A DNA stretch of 64,000 nucleotides from Prillingera fragicola (Eukaryota > Basidiomycota > Tremellomycetes > Trichosporonales > Trichosporonaceae), in assembly GCA_002335605.1 (NCBI GenBank), contig BEDY01000004.1, positions 1 to 64,000 on the forward strand, in the 5' to 3' direction. The notes under the pieces are model-generated. The model was given only the letters and a program-made list of their open reading frames with translations. It was not told where the DNA came from and searched no databases. Positions 34,385 to 44,152 of this stretch are shown one piece after another (the stretch's first letter is position 1; each line of letters starts with the position of its first letter). The position numbers and the translations under genes are program-made.

Positions 34385-37156
34385 ATGGCAACAGACACGA
34401 GCGACATGGGGGTGCTACCCTCAACGAGCTCATTCACTCCGCTCGGCACAATTCCGCTTCCACACGCCCATGTCCTCCACCCTTATGCGTGTTGCCCCAC
34501 CATGGACTTGGTCGTCCTCTTTGACGAGGCAGATGAGAATGCCGCCATCGCCAGCGGTATTGGCGCATCAGGTACGGCTGGAAGCTCTACAGATAAGGGA
34601 AAGGGAAAAGCGGCTGCGAATGTCAGCAACACTTGCGTCACTCTTTGGCACACGACAGGTGGTCACAAGGTCTGGGATCTGGACGTGTCAGGTCGCGTCC
34701 TGGGTCTGGCGTGGACGAGCGATGGTGAGTGTACTCGGTCTGGCAAATTATTGACAATCACGAAGGTCTCTTCCTTTCCATTCTTGTGCTCCGTTTCAGC
34801 ACATGGCCAGCATCAGGCAGCAAGCCCGATGTGGCCGCCGCGTCCAAGTCGACAGTCGAGACAGTGTCAGTGCATACCGGAGAGGTCGCCAAGGCCATTC
34901 CAGTCCCAAAGTTCCTGCTTGAAGCACTAGATGAAGACGACTGGGCTGCCGTTGAGGAGCGAGGTGTCAAGGGTACATGGTGGCCCTTGTCATGGGTTGA
35001 CGGAAGCAGCGAGTGGGCAGAGAAAAATGTGAGTGGCCGGGAACAGCATGGACGCTGATGATACAGCCTGGCTCTGCGCTCATGATTGTGGATTCACTTC
35101 CCAGAGTAACTCCGGTCGAGCCTCCCCAACCAACCATGTAGGTTTTGGCCGACAGCTCCGAGCTGACCGCAGTATCAACCTAAATCCGTACGCTCAACAA
35201 GCCGCAAAGAAGAATAAGGAAGGCATGCACAGCAAAATGATCGCCTTTCCTACCCTCCTACCAGCAAATCCATCTAGGCCACCTGAAATTCTGGTTGTGG
35301 AGCCTCCTGTACGAGAGGGACCAGTGCGCAGGGCCAACCTGCTTACCGGCACCTTTCTCCTCGCGGCAGGGACTAGGACAACAGCGCCGGAATCCATGCT
35401 TGCGCTGGCCCAATGCTCGGACGTGGTTGCCAAACTCCTCGACATAGTGTTCCGCGGTCTTGAATCATGTCAGGCTGCATTCAAGGAAGGCGAAAAGCAG
35501 ACCATGATCTGGCGCGAAGAGCTCGAGGAGTGCGGAGAACAGCAAGGTCGTGAGTCATCATTATGTCTGGCCCGGCTGACATGAAGTCTCCGTTGAGGAC
35601 GTCCATGCCGACTTGTTCCGCTTTCTCATGACCGGCAGGAGCGGTTCTGCTGTGAATGAGTGGCTGGGGAACCGCATGACAAATAGGGTACGTGTTCATT
35701 GACTGAGCGGCACTGACAGTAGACCATTGCGAAATGGGAAGCTGCTCTTGAAACGTCATTCAGCACAATCAGCAAGGTGATCACTCAAAGCATTTCGCCA
35801 GCTGTGGAACGGATTACGTTGATTCTTGATGAACTACAAGGAGAGGCCAGCGAACTGTCTGGGTCTGACATTGTCCTCGATACTGCACAACTTGGGCGAG
35901 CAGTCGATGTTGCGAGTGGTCTCGCCCACCTAGTCGAGTCGATGCGCCAGTCCGCCGAACTCGAGCTTGAGGCGTCTACGGAGTGGTCCAAGTGGATGCG
36001 GTACGAGATGGTGCGCGCTATCGCCGGGGCCGACGATCCACCACCGCAGGTGCAGCACGACCTCAAACTGGTGTGGTCGTTCATGAAGAACGGTTTTGTC
36101 AAGTCTGCGTTCCGTCAGCACTTTCCCAATGTCCCTGGCTCGACCGACGACTTGCTCATGTCGTCTATTCCGGCCAAGCCTCCTAAAGTTGCCACGCCAG
36201 AGCTCGACGGCATTCTGCGCGCTACCCTTTCCCGCTTACTAGCACCGAATCGGTCCCTCGACTTTGTGGTATCGCCTGCAACACAGCCTGACGCGTCCTA
36301 CTCGTCGTCGCAGGTATCTCCCCTCGGGGCAGCTCAAGGCAGCCCGAGCGTCATTGCGAGTAGTCCAGACACTGTCGGCGATCCGAGTATGCGCGGCTTC
36401 GCCCCGGAGCCTGTGGAACGTTTTCCGGAACGGGAGCCCTGGTCGTGGGCCAACTCGCTTCTCGCGCACGTGGAGGACGTTATTCGCCATGCCCGTCCCA
36501 GTGACCCCCCGCCCGAACGAGTAGCCGACTGGCTTGCGTGCAGCCTGCCGCGCGATATGCCGTACGCGGAGCGCACCGTAGAGGGCTCGCGCTGGGTTGT
36601 ATCCCAGTCGTCCCGATACTGTGAGTTTCTCTGTGCGTTGTCCTTGTTCACCCTCGCTGACATTCTAACAGTGGACGTCGTCAACTTTGACCCCGACAGT
36701 GGGACGCTCGCTGGTGCCCGTTTCAATGCTCCCGAGGGTGCCGTGCTCCTTCAGGCCGAGTTCTTTGACGACTTTGACCTTGCGATCGTGTTCGCGCTCG
36801 AAGGCCAGCAATACATTGGCACCGCGGAGCTTGGCGCTCTTGCACCGGCGATGGAAGTCATGGACCGCGAGCACCTCGCTGGCATGGTCAGTGCCTGCCT
36901 CCCTTCTCCTCTGACAACCCAGCTTCGCACGTTTCAAGCTGCTGCCTTGCCTCTTGCTCGCTGTCGCCACCTTGGTCGCGCCTCCTCTACAGGCCAGTCA
37001 AGCTGGATTCTGGCGCTCAACGGACGCGAGGGGCGTCGTCTGGGCTGCGTCCTCACACGTGGCGGTACCGAAGTTGAAGTGCTGGACATGGAGGAGGATG
37101 AGGATGATGAGGACGACGACGATGAGGATGAGGGAGACGTTGATATGGAGGTGTAG
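34385..37156 (+). CDS. APC4: Anaphase-promoting complex subunit 4
   Basis: Scaffold subunit of the APC/C ubiquitin ligase. The start is taken at ATG 34385 (MATDTSDMGVLPSTSSFTPL). The N-terminal WD40-like domain includes CPTMDLVVLFDEADENA, HKVWDLDVSGRVLGLAW and, after an intron, GLFLSILVLRFSTW. The middle contains the helical APC4 'long' domain: FRFLMTGRSGSAVNEWLGNR then TIAKWEAALETSFSTISKVI with SPAVERITLILDELQG. A second beta-rich part (SWILALNGREGRRLGCVLTR) follows an intron at about 36620-36671. The protein ends in an acidic tail (DEDDEDDDDEDEGDVDMEV) at TAG 37154-37156. At least six introns. The assignment rests on domain order and the conserved helical block. Confidence 0.78.
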
Positions 37157-37173
37157 AGAGATGTGTCGTGCAT

Positions 37174-37180
37174 TGCATGC
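37174..37180. other. 3'-flank TGCATGC after APC4
   Basis: The motif begins 18 nt after the APC4 stop codon. Confidence 0.35.
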
Positions 37181-37347
37181 AGCATGTTCATTCGTGTGTG
37201 AAAGGTGTCCGCGGTGTTGAAGTGCAGTTGGTGGAGGTGTTAATCAGCCACGACTCGTCCCATAAGCAGGCGCACTATTCTCCTGTCCTGCAACCTTTCC
37301 ATCCTCACACTCTTCTTCACGCTTCCTATAGCAATACCATATTCATC

Positions 37348-37849
37348 ATGCCGCTTCCACGCCGTATCATCTCCGCCTCGCCCTCTCCAGAGCCGCCCAT
37401 CTCTCGCACCGCCTCACCTCCACCCACCAACGCTATGGCGAGCAGCTTCAAGGTTGTCCTGGAAGACGTCAAGCCAGACATTACCTCTTCTGTGGCCAGG
37501 AGCTCCGAGGTGGTGCTCCAGAACATCAAACCCACAATCACCCCACCTCCGACCAACGCTGGGGCCACCATCGTCGCTGCCGCGAGCGAGACACCCGTGG
37601 ACCCTCGCAAGGTCAAACTCGCCAAACTGCTCGTTGAGGCTGGTATCAAGCGCGCTCTCAAGTCCTCCAAGAACACGGCCACAAAGGTGAGTGTGCTCCT
37701 CCAAGGCTGTCTTTGTGGCACGGACTGACCGTGGGTAGACGGGCTTCACTGAGGTGAAAGTTATCGAGCAGCTCAATGAGGGTACCACCTTTATGACGTC
37801 CCACAATGTGCGCAACACTCTCCTGCTTGCGGCTGAGGGGATGAAGTAG
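37348..37849 (+). CDS. Family copy 1 of the KVKLA-TGL module proteins
   Basis: Short two-exon gene (exon 1 37348-37686, intron 37687-37738, exon 2 37739-37849). The N-terminus MPLPRRIISASPSPEPP is basic and Pro/Ser-rich. Two copies of a VVL-x-(D/N)-(V/I)-K-P unit follow (FKVVLEDVKPDITSSVARSS, SEVVLQNIKPTITP). The shared C-terminal module is DPRKVKLAKLLVEAGIKRAL and, directly after the intron, TGFTEVKVIEQLNEG with HNVRNTLLLAAEGMK. The intron is phase 0 and lies immediately before Thr-Gly, as in the tandem neighbours. No known domain is recognised. About 129 residues; function unknown; the basic N-terminus would fit a nuclear protein. Confidence 0.75.
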
Positions 37850-38951
37850 AGAGCCAAGTGAGTAGATACTGCTAGAGCAGAACACACTACTGAAACGTTA
37901 TCCAGTCCAATTCTCCCCGAGACGACTTTGAGGAGGCAATGCAAGGAGAGGCCGGCAACTGGTGGTTTGTTACCCCATCGAAGAGTGGCCGTGTCTGAGA
38001 GCTGCTGCAAAGGCTTCAGACAGGGTATGAGAGTGCATGCAGTCAGTGGGGAGGTCTTAATATAGTGGAAGGACCTCCATGGTAGTAACAATTGTACATG
38101 AACTTGGGCCATGACCTGCACCGAAGGTGCACAAACACGACATGTATGTAAGAATGAACGACAAAAACAACCTGACCTGCCACCGTGTTTCTTGTGGCAA
38201 CGTCGGCTGGGCACTGACCGCCAGGTATCTCTTCACACCCCACTCCATACTTGATGAACAGCTACATGTGATGTTACACACTCGTGAACTGCCACGTCAG
38301 TGCTGCCTCTTGGTGCAGGGCACCACCAACCTGAAAACGGTGGCGGAGATCATGGCCAGAAGTATTGGCTGTTGTGCTCGCTGTTCTCGGCGTTGCACAA
38401 ATTGCGTACTTCCGTGATGGCGGAGTACACCTTAGTGTCCATTTCTGCTGGCCCATTGCACTGAGATCATATGTGCCCAGAGGCAAGAGAGCCTGGCAGC
38501 AGGGCAGGATGAGTATAGCTGGTCACTACCCAAACCTCAACGGTCACCTTGGCACATCCACGAAAAAGAGAAGTGAGAAAAATAAACATAAAATATTAAA
38601 TGCCCATGTTGCATGAGTGCGGCAGGCCGTATCCCGCGACTCAGCAGCGACACTCCGCGAGGGCACAACTGCTGAGAGGAATTGGGAGCTGGGTAGCATG
38701 GGGTGGTGCCCTGTTATCAGTGCCCTATTGTCATTGCTGGTGGCTGCTAACTTTCCACTCAGCGCTGGCTTACTGGCTAACGGCGGTCACACGAAAGGCG
38801 CTCAGAGCGCCCTGCTTGCTGTGACTTTTTCTGGTGGTGGAGGTGAATCAACTATGGTCCACTAACCCATTTCTCATCCTCACACTTGTCAAGCACTGCG
38901 AGAGATCACTTCTTCACTTTCCTTTATTCCAACACCAAAAACGTCTTCACC
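37850..38951. other. Intergenic between family copies 1 and 2
   Basis: No gene seen in 1.1 kb. TGCATGC at 38034-38040 lies 185 nt after copy 1, and TGCATG occurs at 38610-38615 in an AT-rich patch. The last 70 nt before copy 2 are pyrimidine-rich and share CATCCTCACACT with the leader of copy 1. A possible 3'-UTR intron of copy 1 (GTGAGTAG ... TTATCCAG, about 37859-37905) would not alter the protein. Confidence 0.4.
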
Positions 38952-40035
38952 ATGCCACCCAAGCGCATTCACCGAATCATCTCGCCTCCGTCATCGCCAC
39001 CTTGCCCTCCCAACTCTCAACGCGAGAGCAAACGCCCACGCCATGACACGCCACCTCCACGCAACGCCCGCCTCACGTCTGAGATCCAGTCTTCCCCCGC
39101 CTCTGCCTCTGAGGGAACAGATATATTTACTCGAGTCATGCCTGCAGACAAAGACAACCTCGGCCTCAAGCCCGCGGGCATGAAGCCGTCCCGCAAGCTC
39201 ACGGATCTGGAGCTCGACGATGAGGAGATGAGCCACAGACACGATAAAGACATGGACCTGGTCAAAACCGGCTTCTCTCCCGGTTCGTCCTCTCCCAACG
39301 GCAAGTCCAACGTCTCCGCCAGCACTTCTCGTGCCGCTCTCCAGATTGTCAGCCCGAACATTAAGCGTATTGTCGAGACCTACGCCAAGCCGGGATTTGG
39401 CTCTGACCCGACACCCAAAAATGCCAACAGCATTCTTGCCGCTGTTGCCAAGATGCGTGACGAGGACTATGTCGATGTCGCTGGCCAGCGTCCCCTTTCG
39501 AAGGTCACATTCTCCACGGCTCCTGCTCCCACCAAGCCACAGCACTCCCCCACCACGCATACCACATCCAATTGCACCAGCAGCAGAAAGATGGTCCTCA
39601 AGAATGTTCAGCCCAACGTCTCTGCCTCTGTGGCCACTACCTCCAAGACTGTGCTCAAGGACGTCAAGCCCAACATTATTGCCTCTGTCGCTAGCAGCTC
39701 AAAGATGCAGCTCACCCAAACCGAGCCTGATGCCCAGGATCTTCCGACTGCCCACGCCAAGCCAGACGCCAACACCGAGCCTCGGATCGGCGAGCCCCCT
39801 GACCCCCGCAAGGTCAAGCTTGCCAAGATCATCGTCAGCTCTGGTATCCGCAGAGTCCTGAAGCGTGGCAGCTCCCTTACGGAGGAGGTAGGCCGGTTTT
39901 GCATGGTGATGAATGCTGACGTTCCAGACTGGTTTGACCAAGTTCAAGATTGACGAGCAGCTGAACGAGAGCACTGTGGATGCGACGGCCCGCAATGTCC
40001 GCGCTACGCTGTTTATGGCTGCCGAGTCTGTGTAG
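38952..40035 (+). CDS. Family copy 2 of the KVKLA-TGL module proteins
   Basis: Two exons (38952-39887 and 39928-40035) around a 40-nt intron. N-terminus MPPKRIHRIISPPSSPPCPP resembles copy 1 in its R-I-I-S motif. A long, polar, low-complexity middle of about 200 residues follows. Then come repeat units RKMVLKNVQPNVSASVATTS and KTVLKDVKPNIIASVASSSK, the same unit as in copy 1. The C-terminal module reads DPRKVKLAKIIVSSGIRRVL, then after the intron TGLTKFKIDEQLNES and RNVRATLFMAAESV, ending at TAG 40033-40035. It is the closest relative of copy 1 in both repeat and module. About 347 residues; function unknown. Confidence 0.78.
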
Positions 40036-40470
40036 GGATGGGCAGGTGGTTTTACTCTTCCGAACGGCAAGTGGAAGGACAGTAGTACTGTGGAGGCATT
40101 GGAGGAGATTCCACGATGTGGAGGGCATGAGTGGGGCGGATATGCCCAGTTACGTCTGGCCGCCCCAGTGGATTATGTACAGACTTCATGAGACTCTCGT
40201 GGCCTGTAATAGGAAGGGCATGCATGTGCATTTCATACCTATTCTCTGCCCAGCATGCACTCCTTTACACTGCCGTGCTATAAGCGGCTCTGTCGGCTGG
40301 GAGCTGGGAGGCGCCTGACACACATCCGCCGCCTCAAACGTTGTCACATCACTCTGTCACACACGTCACCTCACGCCTCTCTCCACTCTTTTCTTTCCTT
40401 TTGCGGGCAACCTTTCCATTCCTTCACACTCTCCCACACTCTTTTCGTGTCCACACAGAACATAGTCAAG
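40036..40470. other. Intergenic between family copies 2 and 3
   Basis: GCATGCATG around 40218-40226 lies 185 nt after copy 2, the same distance as for copy 1. CATGCA at 40256-40261 and a TATAAG at 40279-40284 follow. The leader of copy 3 contains CAACCTTTCCATTCC, shared with the leader of copy 1. Confidence 0.45.
40279..40284 (+). promoter_or_regulatory. TATA-like element upstream of copy 3
   Basis: TATAAG 187 nt upstream of the copy 3 start codon, in a GC-rich context. The matching element upstream of copy 4 (41645) lies at a similar distance. Weak evidence from position and sequence only. Confidence 0.3.
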
Positions 40471-41488
40471 ATGCCCAAGCACCCACACAGGCCTGACAAA
40501 CCGGCCAGGAAGGGACCTTCGTGGGCGACGAGGTCGCCACCTAAGCGCTCCGTCCCTGCCCAGAATGGCAGCCCTTCGGCTCGTCACAGACTTCCGGCGA
40601 CACCCAAGTCTACTTCTGGTGCAGTCTCCACCTCTATCTCTGGAGCAGCCAACCCCCAAACTCCCGAGGGCATCCGTCTGAAGCGTCAGCGCATGCTCGA
40701 GGCCCGTGAGGCTGAGATCAAGCGCAAGACCAATGAGGAGGCCACTGCCAACAGTGAGACTACTCTCGTCTCTGGTTCGACGATCCTGGCGTCTTCTTCA
40801 ACTTCCACTGCTGCTACTGTCACCAACTCTAACTTTGTCCCAACGGAAACCGCTCAGGTGGCCGCTTGCACTTCTGCCACGATTTCTCTCGCTCAGTCCC
40901 GTCCTACCGCCCAACCTGCCGCTGCCGCTGCTTCTCCTCCATTCCCCGGATTTACGACAGCCACAGCACTCGTCACGGTTCGGAATTTCCCCACCGCTAG
41001 CACAGGCAATGATGCAACTTCAAGCATAACCCCAGCTGCCGGTGCTGTCCCAGTCTCCCCTTACCAGGCTGCAGTTGAGGCCGCTGCGGCTCGTGCAAAG
41101 GAGCGGAAGGAGGCAGCGGACCGTCGCACCACTCTTCTCCAGACTATGGGTATCACCTCCCGCGGACGTCGTGGTCGCAGACGTGGTTTTCGCTACCAAC
41201 CTCCGCCGCGTCCTAATGCTCTGGCCGTGCCCATTATTTCCGACAACGAGCCATCGACACTCTTTGGGAGGCAGAAAGTCAAGCTGGCCGAGACGGTTGT
41301 GAACACTGGTGTCAAGTGGGGCACGAGGCACATAGAAAGTCTGGCTAAGAAGGTGAGAATTACCAAAGAAATCACATTAACAGTTCCAGACGGGTCTCTC
41401 CCAAGAAGAGGTTGAGGCCGAGCTGGAAGGAAAGAATGATGGCAACGTGCGCGGCAGGCTCATGATTGCGTCAAAGATTCTGCTGTAG
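40471..41488 (+). CDS. Family copy 3 of the KVKLA-TGL module proteins
   Basis: Two exons (40471-41352 and 41390-41488) around a 37-nt intron. N-terminus MPKHPHRPDKPARKGPSW is strongly basic and resembles copy 5 (MPKHNVKHNK). A Ser/Thr/Ala-rich middle of about 200 residues contains a helical, charged patch (EGIRLKRQRMLEAREAEIKR) and an RG-rich stretch SRGRRGRRRGFRYQPPPRP, which could bind nucleic acid. The C-terminal module reads GRQKVKLAETVVNTGVKWGT, then TGLSQEEVEAELEGK and GNVRGRLMIASKILL. The module is two to four residues shorter than in copies 1 and 2. Stop TAG 41486-41488. Function unknown. Confidence 0.75.
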
Positions 41489-41807
41489 AGCGAGTGAGAG
41501 CTCAGGTTTTGGAGAAAGAGAATGGTTACTTGGAGAGGCCAACAGCAAACAACCAATACATAGAAACGAAGACAGCAACGCACAAGCAATATGTAGGAGC
41601 GGAGACGCCATGGTGCATGTGAATGGTCAGTGAAGGAGCTGCAATATAAGTGCCACTTGGATCACACGTAACCACCCTGACAATAAATCCACCTCAGCCT
41701 TCTGGCTCGTCTTCCTTCCTGACTCTCTTCGCTCTCACATTGCACTTTTGTATCTCCCTCCCACTACTCACCCTTGCTCCTCTCACGCTCACTTTCTCTC
41801 TCACATC
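41489..41807. other. Intergenic between family copies 3 and 4
   Basis: A 319-bp stretch with TGCATG at 41614-41619, 126 nt after copy 3, TATAAG at 41645-41650 and a pyrimidine-rich leader of about 100 nt. No other feature seen. Confidence 0.45.
41645..41650 (+). promoter_or_regulatory. TATA-like element upstream of copy 4
   Basis: TATAAG in an AT-rich hexamer context (CAATATAAG), 158 nt upstream of the copy 4 start codon. Confidence 0.35.
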
Positions 41808-42697
41808 ATGACCAAGCGCCCAGAACCTTTCTCCCAGCATTGTGGCACTTCAAACAACCCCGTCACCACCTCCCCGGCTCGCCCTACCAAACGGGCCATG
41901 ACCCAGTCGCCTTCTCTTCCTCAACCCACCTCTGACTCCATTCATCCTTCTCCACCAGAACAGACTAAGGTTCCTGTCCCGGATCATGAAGCTCCCGGTG
42001 GTCTGTCTCGTGCCCGGCTGGCCACTTTCATTCCACGCCAACAGTTTGAGAGCATCCGCCAGGCTGCCCTCGCTCAGACAGCAGCCCAACCTGCCATCCT
42101 CATTCCCACCCCGGTTGGACAGAGGGTCATCAAGGGGACTTTCGCGTCTACAAACCCTTCTGGGGTCATCTGTGGAGCAGATGCCCTCGGCTCTGCTGCA
42201 GGAGCTCCCGTTTTCGTGACCGACCCGTCCAGCTTTAACCTTCCGCGTGGCAACCCCATCTTTTCTAGTAGTCGACCTGCCGGCGCGCCCGCTCCCATCA
42301 CAACCCTTCCCATCTTGGCAACCACTACGGCTTTCACACCACAAAACCCAACTCTCCAAATCAGTCCAATTCCGGTTCGGGCTCCAGTGCTCACAAGCCG
42401 CCGCAAGTTCTACCCCAAGGTCGACAAGTCGCCAGCCATTGCAATCCACGAGGAGTCCCAGTTCTTTGGCAACAACAAGGTCAAGCTAGCCGAGGCCGTG
42501 GTTAAGAGTGGACGCGAGTGGGTGACCTCCCACATGAATGTGATTGTGGCAAACGTGAATGGTGTGGCCAGTGTGGCGGAACTGACCTTCAGACGGGGCT
42601 CACTCGCGACGAGATCATGAGGGAGATTGAGGACGACAAGGACGACAAGGACAACATTTGCAGTACCTTGCTTCTTGCTTCCCGTATTCTGAAGTAG
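41808..42697 (+). CDS. Family copy 4 of the KVKLA-TGL module proteins
   Basis: Two exons (41808-42554 and 42593-42697) around a 38-nt intron with a GTGAAT donor and CTGAC branch site. N-terminus MTKRPEPFSQHCGTSNNPVT; a Pro/Thr/Ser-rich middle of about 190 residues with no domain I recognise. The C-terminal module reads NNKVKLAEAVVKSGREWVTS, then TGLTRDEIMREIEDDKDD and NICSTLLLASRILK, ending at TAG 42695-42697. It pairs with copy 3 (shared K-V-K-L-A-E and A-S-x-I-L ending), while copies 1 and 2 share an A-A-E ending. Function unknown. Confidence 0.75.
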
Positions 42698-42978
42698 CAT
42701 GTGAGTGAGTGAGCCTTTGGGGCGCTGAGCTGATTTCCAAGAACAGCGCCAATGACTCGGACAGTACAAAGATCAGTTCCTGCCAAACAAGTACATGGCA
42801 GTTAAGCAGCGTAGCCTCAGCAAAACATGCATGTGACGACGATGTTTACTCGCAGTTTCTCTTCCGTTGTTTGTTGCCCGCTGATCCTTGCACTGACCCA
42901 CCCACAAAGGGGTTTATCAACTCCAAACGCTGCCTGCTTCCCTCACTCTTCTCCACTACAACACAACACTCGATAACA

Positions 42979-43690
42979 ATGCCCAAGCACAACGTCAAGC
43001 ACAACAAGACCTCCCGCGCGGCTGTAGCTCCTTACAAATCCAAGCCAGCCAAACCCACCAAGGTAACCACCACTACCGTGTCAAAGGCCAAGTCCAAGTC
43101 ACCCACGCCACCACCGCCCTCGTCGCCAGCTGTCGCGCTAGCCACCCTGGCGAAGCCCAAGGCCAAGCCAGGTCGTAAGCGCCAGCTCAAGTCCTCCGAG
43201 TCCGAGGTCGACGACGGCGTACCCTCCACGCCAGTGGACAAGCCCAAGGCCAAGAAGAAGCGCGCAGCCGCACCTGTTGCCCCTGCCTCCTCCTCCGACG
43301 AGGCGCAGACGCCCACCAGGACCCCTACCAAAGCCAACAAGACCCTCGCGCCCGTGCCGCACACGAAGCGCCTCACCGCGTCGGAGAAGCGCGCCAAAGC
43401 CCTGCGCGACGGTAAGCGCATGATCGCTCATGCGGTGGTGACGAGCGGGATCCACCGGTCGGTCAAGCGTGTCGCAAATCTTGCGCGGGCTGTGAGTTGA
43501 AACTCGGGTGGCGCAAGGGGAGTGAGCTGACAAGGGTGTCACAGAGTCAGCTTACAGAGGAGGATGTGATGAAGCAGCTTGAAGAGTTTGAGCCGACCAG
43601 TGTCTGTAAGGTGCTGTTTGTCGCTGCTGAGAGTTTTGCTTGTGAGTTGGCGTTAGTAGTGGGAACAAGAGCTAGCTGACTCGTACAGGA
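42979..43690 (+). CDS. Family copy 5 of the KVKLA-TGL module proteins
   Basis: The most divergent tandem copy. N-terminus MPKHNVKHNKTSRAAVAP matches copy 3. The protein is very Lys/Ala/Pro-rich (AKPGRKRQLKSSESEVDDG, KPKAKKKRAAAPVAPASS), like a linker histone tail. The module reads GKRMIAHAVVTSGIHRSVKR, then an intron of about 50 nt, then SQLTEEDVMKQLEEFEPTS and KVLFVAAESFA. Here T-G-L is replaced by S-Q-L. A last intron (GTGAGTTG at 43642 to TCGTACAG at 43688) would join T to GA and create a TGA stop directly after ESFA. Without that splice the frame runs on to 43679. Function unknown. Confidence 0.65.
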
Positions 43691-44152
43691 CGGCTACATT
43701 GATCACGGCAGCCACTGTCTGAGAGCTGAGAGTTGCTGGAGGGGAGAGCTTGTACATGGCATGCATGTGTGACGAGGTGATCAGTCGCGTCAAACTGCAC
43801 GTGGAAGAACCAAGATGGGAGTCCAGTCGACGGCCTCTGGATCCAGGCTTGTGGCGATACTAACCACATAGGGCATGCCTGCTTACCAAGATGAGTCAGT
43901 GGTCACAAGATCAGAATCGCAAGCACGCCAGAGCAGATGGTTAAGAGAGGGACACGGCCCGCCGTGGTGAGGAGGGACGGAGGAGGGACGGTGATACCAG
44001 GTCACGACGGCTCGGTGATGTCCGAACGCGGACTGCCGGCTTTCGGTAACGAGCCAGAGTCAGTAACCGTGATCGACTGCGGCCTCCACACCATTCCCTA
44101 AAGCTGCTTGCTCACCATTCACCCCCGTCGTCTTACCCCATTCATTTGGAAC
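43691..44152. other. Intergenic, family copy 5 / AACS
   Basis: No gene seen. GCATGCATG around 43759-43767 lies about 70-80 nt after copy 5. The remaining 380 nt form the AACS promoter, with no element I can name. Confidence 0.45.
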
